From: Myxococcales bacterium
GTDB lineage: Bacteria > Myxococcota > Polyangia > HGW-17 > SLPX01
NCBI GenBank assembly: GCA_007131745.1
Contig: SLPX01000204.1
Location: 25,994-89,993, forward strand
Length of the DNA: 64,000 nt
Direction of reading: 5' to 3'
Positions 36,734 to 46,424 of this stretch are shown here, in pieces. The notes beneath the pieces are model-generated. The model was not told where the DNA came from, searched no databases, and worked only from the letters and a program-made list of their open reading frames with translations. Position 1 is the first letter of the stretch. Each line of letters starts with the position of its first letter. The translations under genes and the position numbers were made by a program.

Positions 36734-36771
36734 GATCCGTGGTTTTCCGCCGGGGTTAAACAGGCCGGCCC

Positions 36772-38082
36772 TCAAAGACCTTTGATAACATCGATAACAA
36801 GGGAACCGCCGACTACAGGGGAGGATCCTGTTTCGAAAGCAGATTCAATGGTTTTTTTCGCCTGTTCGACTTGGTTGCCACCGTTGTGGTGTAAGACGGC
36901 AAGGGGTTCCCCTGTGGTTACCGTGTCTCCTGTTTTTTTATTTACCGTTATGCCTACCGCCGGATCAATGGAATCTTCCGAGCGCCGGCGGCCCGCTCCC
37001 ACTATCATCGCGGCACGGGCGATTTTCAGCGAATCCTGGAAGTGAATGATTCCCGACCAGGGTGAAGGGATTTCTTCATGGTTTACAGCTTGCGGAAAAA
37101 TATTGGAATCTTCGCAAACATCAGGATTTCCGCCCTGGGCTTTGATTAACTCTTTCATTTTTGTGAGCGCTGACCTTGATGAAATAGTTTCTTCAAGCAT
37201 TTCACGAGCTTGATCATCGCTTTCAGCCTTTCCCGCCAAAATGAGCATTTCCATCCCCAGGCGTAGGGTGAGTTCTTTTACGTCTTCAGGACCCCTGCCT
37301 TTCAGTACATCCAGCGCTTCGATTGTTTCCAGAGCGTTCCCGACTTCTTTGCCTAGGACATCATCCATTTTCGTCAAAAACGCGGTCACCTTCTTTTTCG
37401 CCCGTACTCCGATCGAGATGAGGGTTTCCGCCAGTTTCCTGGCGTCTTCTTCGGTCTTCATGAAAGCGCCCCGACCCACTTTTACATCCAGGACCAGCCC
37501 GTCTATTCCTTCGGCAAGTTTCTTGCTCATTATCGATGAAGCGATAAGCGGGATCGACTCAACCGTTGCGGTGACATCCCTGAGAGCGTACAGCTTTCGA
37601 TCTGCAGGCGCCAGATCTTCGGTTTGTCCGATAAGACAAAAACCGGTGGACCTCACCAGTTCGATGAATTTGTTTGTAGATAGGCGAACATTGAATCCGG
37701 GAATGGCTTCCAGTTTGTCCAGTGTTCCGCCGGTATGGCCCAAGCCTCTTCCGGAAATCATGGGAACCGCGACACCGCACGCTGCCACCATGGGAGCCAG
37801 GCATATGCTTATCTTGTCGCCTACGCCGCCGGTGGAGTGCTTATCCATCTTCATCGCGGGAATAGAAGAAAGGTCCAGCACTTTACCTGAATGCAGCATG
37901 GCATCGGTCCATGTGCTGAGTTCATCCTGGGACATTCCCCGAATGGCCACGGCCATTATAAGTGCGGCCGCCTGATAGTCAGGGATTCTTCCAGCCGCGT
38001 ATTCTTTGATGAAATATCGAATCTGTTCGGATGAAAGTGGTTTTCCATATCTTTTTGTTGCTATGATATCTCTGACATCCAT
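36772..38082 (-). CDS. pdp: Pyrimidine-nucleoside (thymidine) phosphorylase
   Basis: A 436-residue protein of the family's normal length. The substrate loop MDKHSTGGVGDK and the signature SGRGLGHTGGTLDKLE are intact, and the C-terminal domain has the VGAGRRRSEDSIDPAVG segment. It splits thymidine, deoxyuridine or uridine with phosphate into base and (deoxy)ribose-1-phosphate. The ATG at 38082 has TAGGAGAA 4 bases upstream. With nupC it forms a nucleoside scavenging pair. Specificity between DeoA-like and Pdp-like cannot be settled by eye, though the length and Lys/Ser motif set resemble Gram-positive Pdp. Confidence 0.94.
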   Translation of the reverse strand: MDVRDIIATKRYGKPLSSEQIRYFIKEYAAGRIPDYQAAALIMAVAIRGMSQDELSTWTDAMLHSGKVLDLSSIPAMKMDKHSTGGVGDKISICLAPMVAACGVAVPMISGRGLGHTGGTLDKLEAIPGFNVRLSTNKFIELVRSTGFCLIGQTEDLAPADRKLYALRDVTATVESIPLIASSIMSKKLAEGIDGLVLDVKVGRGAFMKTEEDARKLAETLISIGVRAKKKVTAFLTKMDDVLGKEVGNALETIEALDVLKGRGPEDVKELTLRLGMEMLILAGKAESDDQAREMLEETISSRSALTKMKELIKAQGGNPDVCEDSNIFPQAVNHEEIPSPWSGIIHFQDSLKIARAAMIVGAGRRRSEDSIDPAVGITVNKKTGDTVTTGEPLAVLHHNGGNQVEQAKKTIESAFETGSSPVVGGSLVIDVIKGL

Positions 38083-38221
38083 GGATTTCTCCTACCGGGT
38101 TTTCTAAATAATGCTTGGTTAAAGCCCGGTGACAGCCGGGAAGACATATTCATATCCACAGGATGAGGCCAATTACAAGTTCAAAGGAGCAAAAGCATCT
38201 TTGCCTTGGTGAAAGACTCTT

Positions 38222-41200
38222 TCAGGCTACTTCATTTGTTTGAATGAGTGTTCTTTCCGTTGCGTGCTTCATTCCATCAGGCCAGCCGATCTCCCATGCG
38301 AGCTGGTAAGCTTCTTCTCTGTATGCTTCGGAGTCTCCGCTGTTCTTTCGGGATGCTGCAAGAAGAAGACAGCGGACCTGGCCTTTTCTGTCTCCGATGG
38401 TTCTGAGAGTCTTTAGTGCCTGGCTGATGTGATGATCAATTTTTTCATCTATACTAGCCTTGCGGTGAAGCTCGGCAAGCAAGATGTGAGCGCCGGCTAT
38501 TCCGGTAGAATCGGAAATCCTTTCCGCCTGAATCAAAGCAGCCGATGCTGTTTCCATGGCGGTTTTTAAATTCGACAAATCCGAGGATTGGGAAGATCGG
38601 AGTTCAGAGATTTTGACTAGCAGAAGCCATAGGTTTTTCGGGGCTTTCGAAACCATGGGACCTTCACCAGCGGTTACGAGATCTTGGCCTTCGTTGAGTT
38701 CTTCCAGCGCCTGAACCGTGTCACCTGAAAGAACAAGCAATTCTCCCAGTTCGAGATAAAGGTCTGTCAAAACCTCGGCGTCGCCGTGCATAATGGCATC
38801 GCCTATGGCTTGCCTGAGAGCGGCGATGGCTTTTGCCGGGTAACCTTGAGACATAAGAACCTTTGCAAGGCTGCGAGTGATATCGATCTTTATTTCAGGA
38901 TAAAAACTGGAATTGCCGGCTCCATGTTTCAATACTATCAACGCCCCGTTCAGATCACCGGCTGCACTCATCGCTTTTCCCAGTTTGGCATTCAGCGTTA
39001 TGTAGCGGATGTCGTCTTCGCTTAGAAGAAGCCGCCACCTGGCGATATCCAAGGCTTGCCTGTAAAAGCTGATAGCACCCTGTGCGTCGAAGTGATCGAA
39101 AGCGTCGTCACCCGCGGTTTCATAACATTGAAACGCGTCCTGTTCCATGCCGGCGCTTAGAAAATGGTATGCCTTGCATACAGCAGGAACAGATCTTGAG
39201 TCAAAAAGCTGTACAAATCTTCGGTTGTAAAATGACCTTACCTCGGCTGGAAGGGATTCTCTGATTATGGAAACAATGAAAGGGTGGGAGAATCTCAACT
39301 TCAACACGGGTAAAACCTTGTGCCCGGGGAGTTCTTTCGGGCCTGTTTTATCCGGCTTGGCAGTCGATGGATCTATATCATCTTCCTGGACAAGGAATCC
39401 CCGCAGGGAAAGAAGCTGAACAGCGGTTTCGTTAAGCGATTCCTTTTCCAGTAGAAAAGCTACATCTTTAGCTTTCCCTTCCATTCCAATTACAGCCAAG
39501 GCCTGAAGAATTTGTTGTGCGTCCGACGGGAGTCTGGACAAGCGGGTCAATATAAGATCCGGCAACTCCTGATTGCTTTCGGTTCCGGATTCGGTTGCGA
39601 GGGCGAGAGCTTGTTCCAGCCAAAGCGGATGGCCTTTTGATGAAGCCGCCATGTTGGACATCATTCCCCCCCATGAATCCGTGGGGCGGTTAAACAACTC
39701 GTTGACGAGGATATCCACAGTCTGCCGGTCGAGCGGTTTCAAATCGATTGTTTTCATGGATGGAATAGATTCCAGCAGTGGAACGGTGGATGTGATCACA
39801 ATCAAAAGACGTGACCCCTGCCCCCGGGTTTTTGCCAGTCGTTCTACAAAAAGACGCGATGGTTCATCATAAAGATCGATGTCTTCAAAAACGATAAGCT
39901 GTGGAGTATCGGTTTTGTGAAGAATAGTCTTCCATGCAGAGGCTATAGTTTCATCTCTTCTGGTTAGCGGGGATGTTTTCCTGAGCGGGTTTTGATAACC
40001 GAACAATTCGGACAAACCTTGATATTCACGGATCAGACCTTCATTGGAAGCTATGGTGTCCCTTAATTCCGCTTCTGTCGGCGAGCGTGAAATGGACAGG
40101 ACGGAAGCAACCGCTTGACGCACCGGCTCCCAGGAAACCGGCAGGTTGCTGCTATGCGGCTCTACCCAGTGAACTTGAAAACCTAACGAGGCAGCTTCGC
40201 GTGCTGTGTTCGCAGCAAGAGCTGTTTTACCCATTCCCACGGTACCCACGAGCTGAACGGCCGACAATTTTTCTTCAATAAGAGATCTGAGGATTTTGCG
40301 CTCTTCTTTTCTGTTCATCAAGGGCAGTTTTACCGCCAAACTGCTCCATAGTCGGTCGAGTGTGGGTTGACTGTCCGATGGGACGCTCTTTTTTTGATCG
40401 TCTACTGCATATTGTGTATCCGCGGTCGCCAGGGATTTTTTTCCTTCTTTAGGCGCGTGCAGCCTGTGTCCGCAATGAGAGCAAAACTGAACCGACGTTT
40501 CCACCGATTGATTGCATTTCGGACATGCCTTGGTTCCAATGGTTGTTAAGCGGGCTGCTTTTCGCAGTGCCCGGCGGAAATCTCCAGCGCACGCAAACCG
40601 GTTTTGCGGATCTTTTTCAAGGGCTTTGTCAATAAGAGTTTGAAGTTGTTCGGAATAATTCAATTCCGGAACAACCTCGGCCAGCCGCGGCGGAGAGGAG
40701 TAAAGATGAGCTTTCAAGACATCGAACAAGTTCTCGGCTTGAAACGGTAATCGGCCGGTCAACATTTCGAAAAGAATAATCCCCGCAGCGTATATGTCCG
40801 CGGCTGCCGTGATTTCCTGAGTGCGAACCTGTTCGGGAGCCATGTAATCCGGCGTTCCGAAAAGCTGTCCTTGTTGAGTCAGTTTCTGAGAATCCTGGTC
40901 TAGTATCTGGGCGATTCCGAAATCCAGCACTTTTACGAAGTCCTCTCCTCCTCGCAACTGCGACACCATTATGTTGTCCGGTTTCAGGTCCCTGTGCACG
41001 ACGTTGCCATTGTGAGATTCTTCGAGTGCTGACAGAATCTGGCTCATGATTCTGACGGCTCTTTTGAAATTGATCGGCTCTTCATGATGCAAAAGTTCGG
41101 TGAGCGGGACTCCCCGCAGAAACTCCGTTACGATATAAAGAAGACCGCTTGGAGTTTCCCCGAAATCTATGACGGAAATGATATGGGGATGATTTAACCT

Positions 41201-41494
41201 GCTGGCGGCTTTTGCTTCTCTTTTAAACCTTGCGGCCCTGTTTTCATCAGGACGAACCTGCGGTTTCATGATTTTTACCGCGACTGAATTCTCCAGGGTC
41301 ATGTGGGTTCCTTTATAAACCCACCCCATGGCTCCTTCTCCCAGATACTCTGCAAGCTCGTATTTGTCGGCCAACCGGAGGCCCACCAGGTTATCCCCGT
41401 CTACGAGATTTGTAGATGTAACCTCGTGTCCGCACCCGGAGCAAACCATCGCGGCGTCTCTACAAACACCCTTGCATTTTGGGCAAATCTTCAT
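38222..41494 (-). CDS. Ser/Thr protein kinase with two zinc ribbons, NTPase and TPRs
   Basis: A 1090-residue regulator. It begins with a zinc ribbon (C4, C7, C18, C21). The kinase domain (about 45-310) is active-type: LGEGAMGWVYKG, K74, HRD at 167-169, DFG at 191-193, and GTPDYMAPE. A second zinc ribbon (CPKC...CSHC, about 320-342) follows. Next is a PknK-like AAA/STAND NTPase with Walker A GTVGMGKTALAAN and a FEDIDLYDEP Walker B. The last 350 residues are TPR-like. Such proteins join phosphorylation to an NTPase switch in myxobacteria. A good promoter lies just upstream. No membrane segment is seen, so it should be cytoplasmic. Confidence 0.93.
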   Translation of the reverse strand: MKICPKCKGVCRDAAMVCSGCGHEVTSTNLVDGDNLVGLRLADKYELAEYLGEGAMGWVYKGTHMTLENSVAVKIMKPQVRPDENRAARFKREAKAASRLNHPHIISVIDFGETPSGLLYIVTEFLRGVPLTELLHHEEPINFKRAVRIMSQILSALEESHNGNVVHRDLKPDNIMVSQLRGGEDFVKVLDFGIAQILDQDSQKLTQQGQLFGTPDYMAPEQVRTQEITAAADIYAAGIILFEMLTGRLPFQAENLFDVLKAHLYSSPPRLAEVVPELNYSEQLQTLIDKALEKDPQNRFACAGDFRRALRKAARLTTIGTKACPKCNQSVETSVQFCSHCGHRLHAPKEGKKSLATADTQYAVDDQKKSVPSDSQPTLDRLWSSLAVKLPLMNRKEERKILRSLIEEKLSAVQLVGTVGMGKTALAANTAREAASLGFQVHWVEPHSSNLPVSWEPVRQAVASVLSISRSPTEAELRDTIASNEGLIREYQGLSELFGYQNPLRKTSPLTRRDETIASAWKTILHKTDTPQLIVFEDIDLYDEPSRLFVERLAKTRGQGSRLLIVITSTVPLLESIPSMKTIDLKPLDRQTVDILVNELFNRPTDSWGGMMSNMAASSKGHPLWLEQALALATESGTESNQELPDLILTRLSRLPSDAQQILQALAVIGMEGKAKDVAFLLEKESLNETAVQLLSLRGFLVQEDDIDPSTAKPDKTGPKELPGHKVLPVLKLRFSHPFIVSIIRESLPAEVRSFYNRRFVQLFDSRSVPAVCKAYHFLSAGMEQDAFQCYETAGDDAFDHFDAQGAISFYRQALDIARWRLLLSEDDIRYITLNAKLGKAMSAAGDLNGALIVLKHGAGNSSFYPEIKIDITRSLAKVLMSQGYPAKAIAALRQAIGDAIMHGDAEVLTDLYLELGELLVLSGDTVQALEELNEGQDLVTAGEGPMVSKAPKNLWLLLVKISELRSSQSSDLSNLKTAMETASAALIQAERISDSTGIAGAHILLAELHRKASIDEKIDHHISQALKTLRTIGDRKGQVRCLLLAASRKNSGDSEAYREEAYQLAWEIGWPDGMKHATERTLIQTNEVA

Positions 41495-41550
41495 CTTGAG
41501 AAGCCTGTAAAAAAAGCCATGATCAGGTCTTACAAAAACAACCTTAATAA

Positions 41551-41579
41551 TTTATAGCAGTCCTTTAGGGGACTAACAA
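41551..41579 (-). promoter_or_regulatory. Promoter of the kinase gene with a palindrome in its spacer
   Basis: On the minus strand TTGTTA (41574-41579) and TATAAA (41551-41556, 5 of 6) are 17 bases apart. The spacer contains the inverted repeat AGTCC-N6-GGACT (41559-41574), a position where a repressor or MerR-like activator could act. Confidence 0.45.
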
Positions 41580-41798
41580 GGCCTTTATCAGCCAAAAAGG
41601 CTCCGTTTTTTCTTAATAATCACAATAGTCACTAAGCCTGAGAATGTTTTGTCCACCACTGATCCTTTGGTCGACCGGATCCTGCCGGATCGAAGGGAAA
41701 AACTATTGCGACTAATACCCCGGAGAAATGGAATTCTTGTGTGTTCTTGTCTTGAGAAAGTTTCCTATCATGGATTGCATCGGAGGAGTTTGATTTCC

Positions 41799-41828
41799 TT
41801 GACACCGCGATCTGTAAAAGTACTTAAT
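41799..41828 (+). promoter_or_regulatory. Sigma70-type promoter for guaA
   Basis: A perfect TTGACA (41799-41804), an 18-base spacer, and CTTAAT (41823-41828, 4 of 6). It leaves a leader of about 70 bases before the guaA start. Confidence 0.4.
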
Positions 41829-41906
41829 AAACCGCTTGTAACGGTTCTTTGGAAACGGACACAGTAAAGTTTCTTTCTTCAGCCAACGAGAAATTTGGAG
41901 ATGTTC

Positions 41907-43730
41907 ATGGTAAAAGATGGAATAGCAGTTCTGGATTTCGGTGGTCAATATGCGCATCTTATCGCTGCAAAACTAAGAGAATTGAAAGTTTTTGCCGAGT
42001 TGAAGGATTCCACGACTCCCGCGAAACGGTTAGCTGAATACAAAGGGGTGATACTTTCAGGAAGTCCCTCTTTGGCCTCCAAGAATGAAGGTATAGATTA
42101 TGATGCGGAATTGTTTGACCTGAAAATTCCATTATTGGGATTGTGTTTTGGACACCAGGAAATAGCAAAACATTATGGGGGCAAGGTGGCGCATACAGGG
42201 AAGGAATATGGACCCGCGGTTTTTTATAAAACGACTGAAACCCCCCTTTTCAACGACTTGGCCGGTGAGGAACAAGTTTGGATGAGTCACATGGACAGCG
42301 TGGTAGAGGTGCCTCCGGGATTTATGGAGCTGGGGTATACGGTGTCCGGAGATGGAAAAACCCATCGGAATTCAGCAATCGGATCAAATGCGCTTCGGCG
42401 GTACGGGTTTCAGTTTCATCCGGAGGTAGACGACACGGTTCACGGCAAAGAAATGCTGGAAGCCTTTGCAAAGGAAATATGCGGGTGTGGTGAGTCATGG
42501 ACCATGGAAGATTATATCGACCGAATAACGGCTGAAATTCGTGAGAAAACAGATGGAAAACAAGTTCTTCTGCTTGTTTCCGGGGGCGTGGATTCGACAG
42601 TTTGCGCTTGGCTTTTGGGCAGGGCCGTGGGACCGGAGAAACTGCATCTTTTGCATATCGACAACGGCCTGATGCGGATGAATGAAAGCAGGGAAGTGGT
42701 AAAATGGTTTCAAGATAACGATGTAAGCCGGAATATCCACTTCGTGGACGCATCGAATGAATTCATTCGTTCGCTTGAAGGGGTGGTGGATCCTGAAAAA
42801 AAGCGCGGTTCAATAGGAAATACGTTCATAGATGTACTTGAAAGAGAGGCCGAGAAGCTGGATCTCAGGAATTTTGTGATGGCCCAAGGAACGATTTACC
42901 CGGATACCGTGGAGACCGGGGGAACCCGCAGATCTACAGTGATAAAAACTCATCACAACAGGGTGCCTGTCGTAGAAAAAATGCTGGCGGCAGGAAAAAT
43001 GATAGAACCCCTGGCAGAATTGTACAAAAACGAGGTCAGGGAGTTGGGTAAAAAACTCGGCATTGTGGATCAGGCATTGGAAAGACATCCCTTTCCGGGT
43101 CCGGGCTTAGGTGTTCGAGTTTTGGCATCCCGATTGGATATTCCAAAAACTCATACGGAAGATATGGAGAGCAGGGTTGAAAAAGCAGCGCGGAACGCAG
43201 GTTTTCGTGGTTGGTTAATGCCGATTCGATCCGTGGGGGTGAAGGCGGATCTTCGAAGTTATGAGCAGCCCGTTATGCTTTGGAGCGAGAGTTTTGAGTG
43301 GGAAAAAGCCCGACAGCTGGTTGTTGACATGGTAAATGATATCCCCGGAATCAATCGAGGTGTTTTGTTATGGGGAAAAGATCCGGGGAACGTGTCTTTA
43401 ACATGTTTTGGGGCGGAGGTTACGCGGAAAAGGCTGGAAGTGTTGCGGAAAGCCGATGAAGAGGTAAAAAACGCACTGGAGCAAAGCGGTTCTTGGAAGA
43501 ATATATGGCAATGCCCTGTTATTCTGGTTCCGATAGGAATAGAAGGAAGGCGAGAGGAACTCTTGGTTATCCGCCCGGTTTATTCACAAAGGGCAATGAC
43601 CGCCAGCCCGGCCCCGATAGAGAATGAAGTTTTGGAAAAGATATGGAGCAGGGTGTCTCAGATTGGATGTGTTTGGGGTATGGCTCTAGATGTTACGGGG
43701 AAACCTCCGTCCACAATAGAGTGGGAATGA
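41907..43730 (+). CDS. guaA: GMP synthase (glutamine-hydrolysing), long eukaryote-like form
   Basis: About 607 residues from the ATG at 41907, with GGAG 6 bases upstream; earlier in-frame starts at 41895 and 41901 are less likely. The glutaminase domain has C80 in GLCFGHQ and H171/E173 in FQFHPEVDD. The ATP-PPase P-loop SGGVDST is at 225-231, and the end is PPSTIEWE. It makes GMP from XMP. Typical bacterial GuaA is about 525 residues. The extra 80 lie in the dimerisation region, where the sequence resembles human GMPS (PIRSVGVKADLRSYE, LRKADEEVKNAL, CPVILVPI, with a second MTASPAP copy). The stop directly abuts that of the convergent lipoprotein gene. Confidence 0.95.
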   Translation: MVKDGIAVLDFGGQYAHLIAAKLRELKVFAELKDSTTPAKRLAEYKGVILSGSPSLASKNEGIDYDAELFDLKIPLLGLCFGHQEIAKHYGGKVAHTGKEYGPAVFYKTTETPLFNDLAGEEQVWMSHMDSVVEVPPGFMELGYTVSGDGKTHRNSAIGSNALRRYGFQFHPEVDDTVHGKEMLEAFAKEICGCGESWTMEDYIDRITAEIREKTDGKQVLLLVSGGVDSTVCAWLLGRAVGPEKLHLLHIDNGLMRMNESREVVKWFQDNDVSRNIHFVDASNEFIRSLEGVVDPEKKRGSIGNTFIDVLEREAEKLDLRNFVMAQGTIYPDTVETGGTRRSTVIKTHHNRVPVVEKMLAAGKMIEPLAELYKNEVRELGKKLGIVDQALERHPFPGPGLGVRVLASRLDIPKTHTEDMESRVEKAARNAGFRGWLMPIRSVGVKADLRSYEQPVMLWSESFEWEKARQLVVDMVNDIPGINRGVLLWGKDPGNVSLTCFGAEVTRKRLEVLRKADEEVKNALEQSGSWKNIWQCPVILVPIGIEGRREELLVIRPVYSQRAMTASPAPIENEVLEKIWSRVSQIGCVWGMALDVTGKPPSTIEWE

Positions 43731-44423
43731 TCAGGGTATCGTAAAAGAACATTGCAAGAAACCGGAGATTCTTTTCAGTGCATTGATTGCTGAATTTCGT
43801 CCATGATGTTCGGAGAACCCGAGGGATTTTAGTATGTTTATTGTAGGGGGCGTATCTGATGTACAAAGCTCAGCGATTTCTTCAAGGGCTCGACAAAGAG
43901 ATTTGCCACCGGATGCTGAAAGAAATTTTCGGGATCGGGCAAAATGATGCCCGGTAATATCGGCGATGATTGCCGCGTGAATTAGATCACCGGAACATCC
44001 GGTGATCCTCGCTCTTTCCAGCAATGCTGAAACAAAAGTATCGAGATTGCCATTGGTGACAGCGCTATTGGCGGCTTCGGTCAAGAGGGGGAGAGCTTTT
44101 TCCTGCAAAATATCGGCCAGGAGCCACAATATGTCGGGAGGCGGAGTGGGTAAAGAAACTGCTTTTTCCCGGATTCGACCGATCATGGCAAGACCCAGGA
44201 GTCGGCGACTTGGTTTGTCGGCTTCAAGATAAGCGGCCTTGAGGTCTTTGGCGGCTTTTTCTTCCATGTGTTGTACATCCAGGTTTTTCAGCGCGGTTTT
44301 TACTTTGTCATGCGGGTTTTTCGTGGAACGCTCAGGGACAGGAGGATCAAAACAACCGAAAAAAAAGAAGCAACAAAGGAAGCAACAAAAGAAGACCGGT
44401 TTCTTTTCGACCGAAATGCTCAT
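43731..44423 (-). CDS. Hypothetical lipoprotein
   Basis: About 230 residues from the ATG at 44423; an ATG at 44441 or GTG at 44459 would extend it by 6 or 12 residues. The N-terminus is an extremely Phe/Cys-rich signal (FFCCFLCCFFFFGC) ending in an FFGC lipobox, so the mature protein should start at that Cys. The rest is helical, with a Pro-rich turn at LPTPPPD and no recognised domain. It is the last gene of a minus-strand run after the FHA-sigma54 activator. Its stop codon touches the guaA stop with no bases between. Function unknown. Confidence 0.65.
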   Translation of the reverse strand: MSISVEKKPVFFCCFLCCFFFFGCFDPPVPERSTKNPHDKVKTALKNLDVQHMEEKAAKDLKAAYLEADKPSRRLLGLAMIGRIREKAVSLPTPPPDILWLLADILQEKALPLLTEAANSAVTNGNLDTFVSALLERARITGCSGDLIHAAIIADITGHHFARSRKFLSASGGKSLCRALEEIAELCTSDTPPTINILKSLGFSEHHGRNSAINALKRISGFLQCSFTIP

Positions 44424-44461
44424 ATCTATGCAGGATCTCATTGAGAGCCGACCAAACACGC

Positions 44462-46369
44462 TTACATTCCATGGCGAGACAGCTTTTTATGAAGGCCTTC
44501 TCTTGTAATTCCTAGGGCCTTGGCCGTGCGCGTCTTGTTTTGTTCGTGTTTTTCAAGGGCCTCTTTCAAGATCCATCTTTCAACAGCGTCCATACGTTCT
44601 TTCAAAGTACCTGAAGAGGGTTTCATTTGATCCACTATCCCGGGGCCTTGAATCTGCGGTGAGAGATGGTCCGGCTGAATGAAACTTTCAGGATCACACT
44701 GGATTACCAAACGTTGCACTTCATTTTCCAGTTCACGAATATTGCCGGGCCACTTGTATGCGAACATCAAGTCGAGGGCTTCTTGTGAAAAACCCAGGAC
44801 GGTTTTTTGAAGTTCTTTTGTGTATCGTTCCAGAAAATGATGTGCGAGCGCGGGGATATCTTCTCTTCGCTCTCTGAGAGGGGGAAGGGTGATTGGAAAA
44901 ACGTGAAGGCGGTAATACAAATCCTCCCGGAACTTGCTGTTTTTGACCTCGTCTTTAAGGCTCTTGTTTGTTGCGCATATTATCCGAACATCGACGGTTT
45001 TAGTGTGTGCCGATCCCACCGGGCGGATTTCACCTTCTTGAAGCACCCGCAAAATGCGAGCTTGCAGGCTTATGGACATTTCACCGATCTCATCCAGGAA
45101 AAGGGTTCCGCCGTCGGCTACTTCGAACAGCCCTTTCTTGTCCCGATCCGCACCGGTAAACGCTCCCTTTGTATGTCCGAACAACTCACTTTCTAGAAGG
45201 TTTTCCGGTAGAGCCGCGCAATTTGCGGCTACGAAAAGCTTGGTGGATCGCTGCCCCTGGTCATGAATGGCGTTGGCTATCAATTCCTTGCCGGTTCCGG
45301 TTTCTCCTTCGATCAAGATTGTGGCCCGTGTGTTTATAACCTTTTCGAGTTGTGAAAAGATGTCACGCATTGCCGGACTTTCTCCGACCATTTCATCAAA
45401 AGATATCTTGGAATTCTTCTTCTTGAGGTATGCGGCCTCGGATCGAGCTTGCTCTTCCGATGTTTTGAGTTTCTGATAGAGCCGAGCGGTTTCAATGGTA
45501 GATGCGGCATGAGAACCCAGTATTGCAAGCAGTTCAAGATCTCTTTCCCTGAACATCCCGCTTGATGTCCGGTTGTCGACTTGCAAAACACCCCTGATTT
45601 CCTCGCCGGTCCAGAGAGGAACACCGAGTGAAGACATGATGTTGGCCGCCATGACACTTTCAGTGGAGCCCAGCTCTTTTTCCGCATTGGCGACCAAAAC
45701 AGCGGCTCGGCCTTCCAGAACCCTGCGAAGAACCGCCCTCGACATTCTGACGGATTTTCCTTCTTCCGAGTTTCTTGCCCTTGCCAGCACGGGAGTGTAG
45801 CGATCGCCTTCCCTGTCTGACAGGAGAACCGTGACGTGTGTCGCATTGTCTAAAAGGTCAAACACCACATCGGCCAAAGTGATTAAAACAGTGTTGAGAT
45901 CAACGCCTGACTGGCTGAGGCGTGAAGAACAGCGGTAAAGCTTGGCGAGATCGTCCGGTATGGTTCCGAGTTCGCCGGCAAGTTTCTTAAGGTCTTCTCT
46001 GGATTTTTTGGCAACGAGCGTTTCAGGAGGATCTTCTTCGGCCGGCTTAAAGGAACATTGAAGAACAACCGGGGACGAAGGATCGCCCAGGAGAAGACTG
46101 TCACCGTTTTGAAGACGGGTTTCCCACTGTTGTGGACCGTTGAGGATCAAGCGTTCCTTGTTCCTCAGAACCATTGTGCCGTTGGTGGAGCGAAGATCTC
46201 TTACAATGTAAGTATCGCCGTCGAGGTATATTTGCAGGTGTTCAGCGGAAAGATGATAATCAGCAAGGGTTACGTCGCAAGAGGGGCTTCTGCCCACCAC
46301 GATCCGAGGAGAACCGGATGTAAAAAGACGGCCTTTGTCTTGGCCCTGGATAACTTCTATTTCCAGCAT
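44462..46369 (-). CDS. FHA-GAF sigma54-dependent transcriptional activator
   Basis: A 635-residue regulator. The FHA domain spans about residues 5-95 ([24 protein letters not shown]). A GAF domain covers about 145-310. The AAA+ sigma54-interaction domain (about 325-560) has Walker A GETGTGKE, the sigma54-contact loop GAFTGA, and a FLDEIGE Walker B. A Fis-type helix-turn-helix occupies the C-terminal 45 residues ([20 protein letters not shown]). The FHA input implies control by a Ser/Thr kinase, as in the many such activators of myxobacteria. It lies 55 bases after the HEAT lipoprotein gene, in the same direction. The ATG at 46369 has a weak ribosome binding site. Target promoters are unknown. 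Confidence 0.94.
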   Translation of the reverse strand: MLEIEVIQGQDKGRLFTSGSPRIVVGRSPSCDVTLADYHLSAEHLQIYLDGDTYIVRDLRSTNGTMVLRNKERLILNGPQQWETRLQNGDSLLLGDPSSPVVLQCSFKPAEEDPPETLVAKKSREDLKKLAGELGTIPDDLAKLYRCSSRLSQSGVDLNTVLITLADVVFDLLDNATHVTVLLSDREGDRYTPVLARARNSEEGKSVRMSRAVLRRVLEGRAAVLVANAEKELGSTESVMAANIMSSLGVPLWTGEEIRGVLQVDNRTSSGMFRERDLELLAILGSHAASTIETARLYQKLKTSEEQARSEAAYLKKKNSKISFDEMVGESPAMRDIFSQLEKVINTRATILIEGETGTGKELIANAIHDQGQRSTKLFVAANCAALPENLLESELFGHTKGAFTGADRDKKGLFEVADGGTLFLDEIGEMSISLQARILRVLQEGEIRPVGSAHTKTVDVRIICATNKSLKDEVKNSKFREDLYYRLHVFPITLPPLRERREDIPALAHHFLERYTKELQKTVLGFSQEALDLMFAYKWPGNIRELENEVQRLVIQCDPESFIQPDHLSPQIQGPGIVDQMKPSSGTLKERMDAVERWILKEALEKHEQNKTRTAKALGITREGLHKKLSRHGM

Positions 46370-46424
46370 GGTTTGAAACGGTCATCCGCCGGTGGTTTCC
46401 TCGATGGAGACGCGCAGCGCAAGA

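Larger units (their letters stand above)
41495..41906. other. Divergent promoter region between kinase and guaA genes
   Basis: A 412-base gene-free stretch with one sigma70-type promoter for each flanking gene (listed separately). It also holds a small AGCC/GGCT hairpin followed by TTTTTT near 41592-41616 and a GATCC/GGATC hairpin near 41679-41692. No purine riboswitch core was found before guaA. Confidence 0.6.

Noticed and set aside
41840..41906. Purine riboswitch before guaA
   Set aside because: The conserved junction bases and loop pairs of purine riboswitches are absent.
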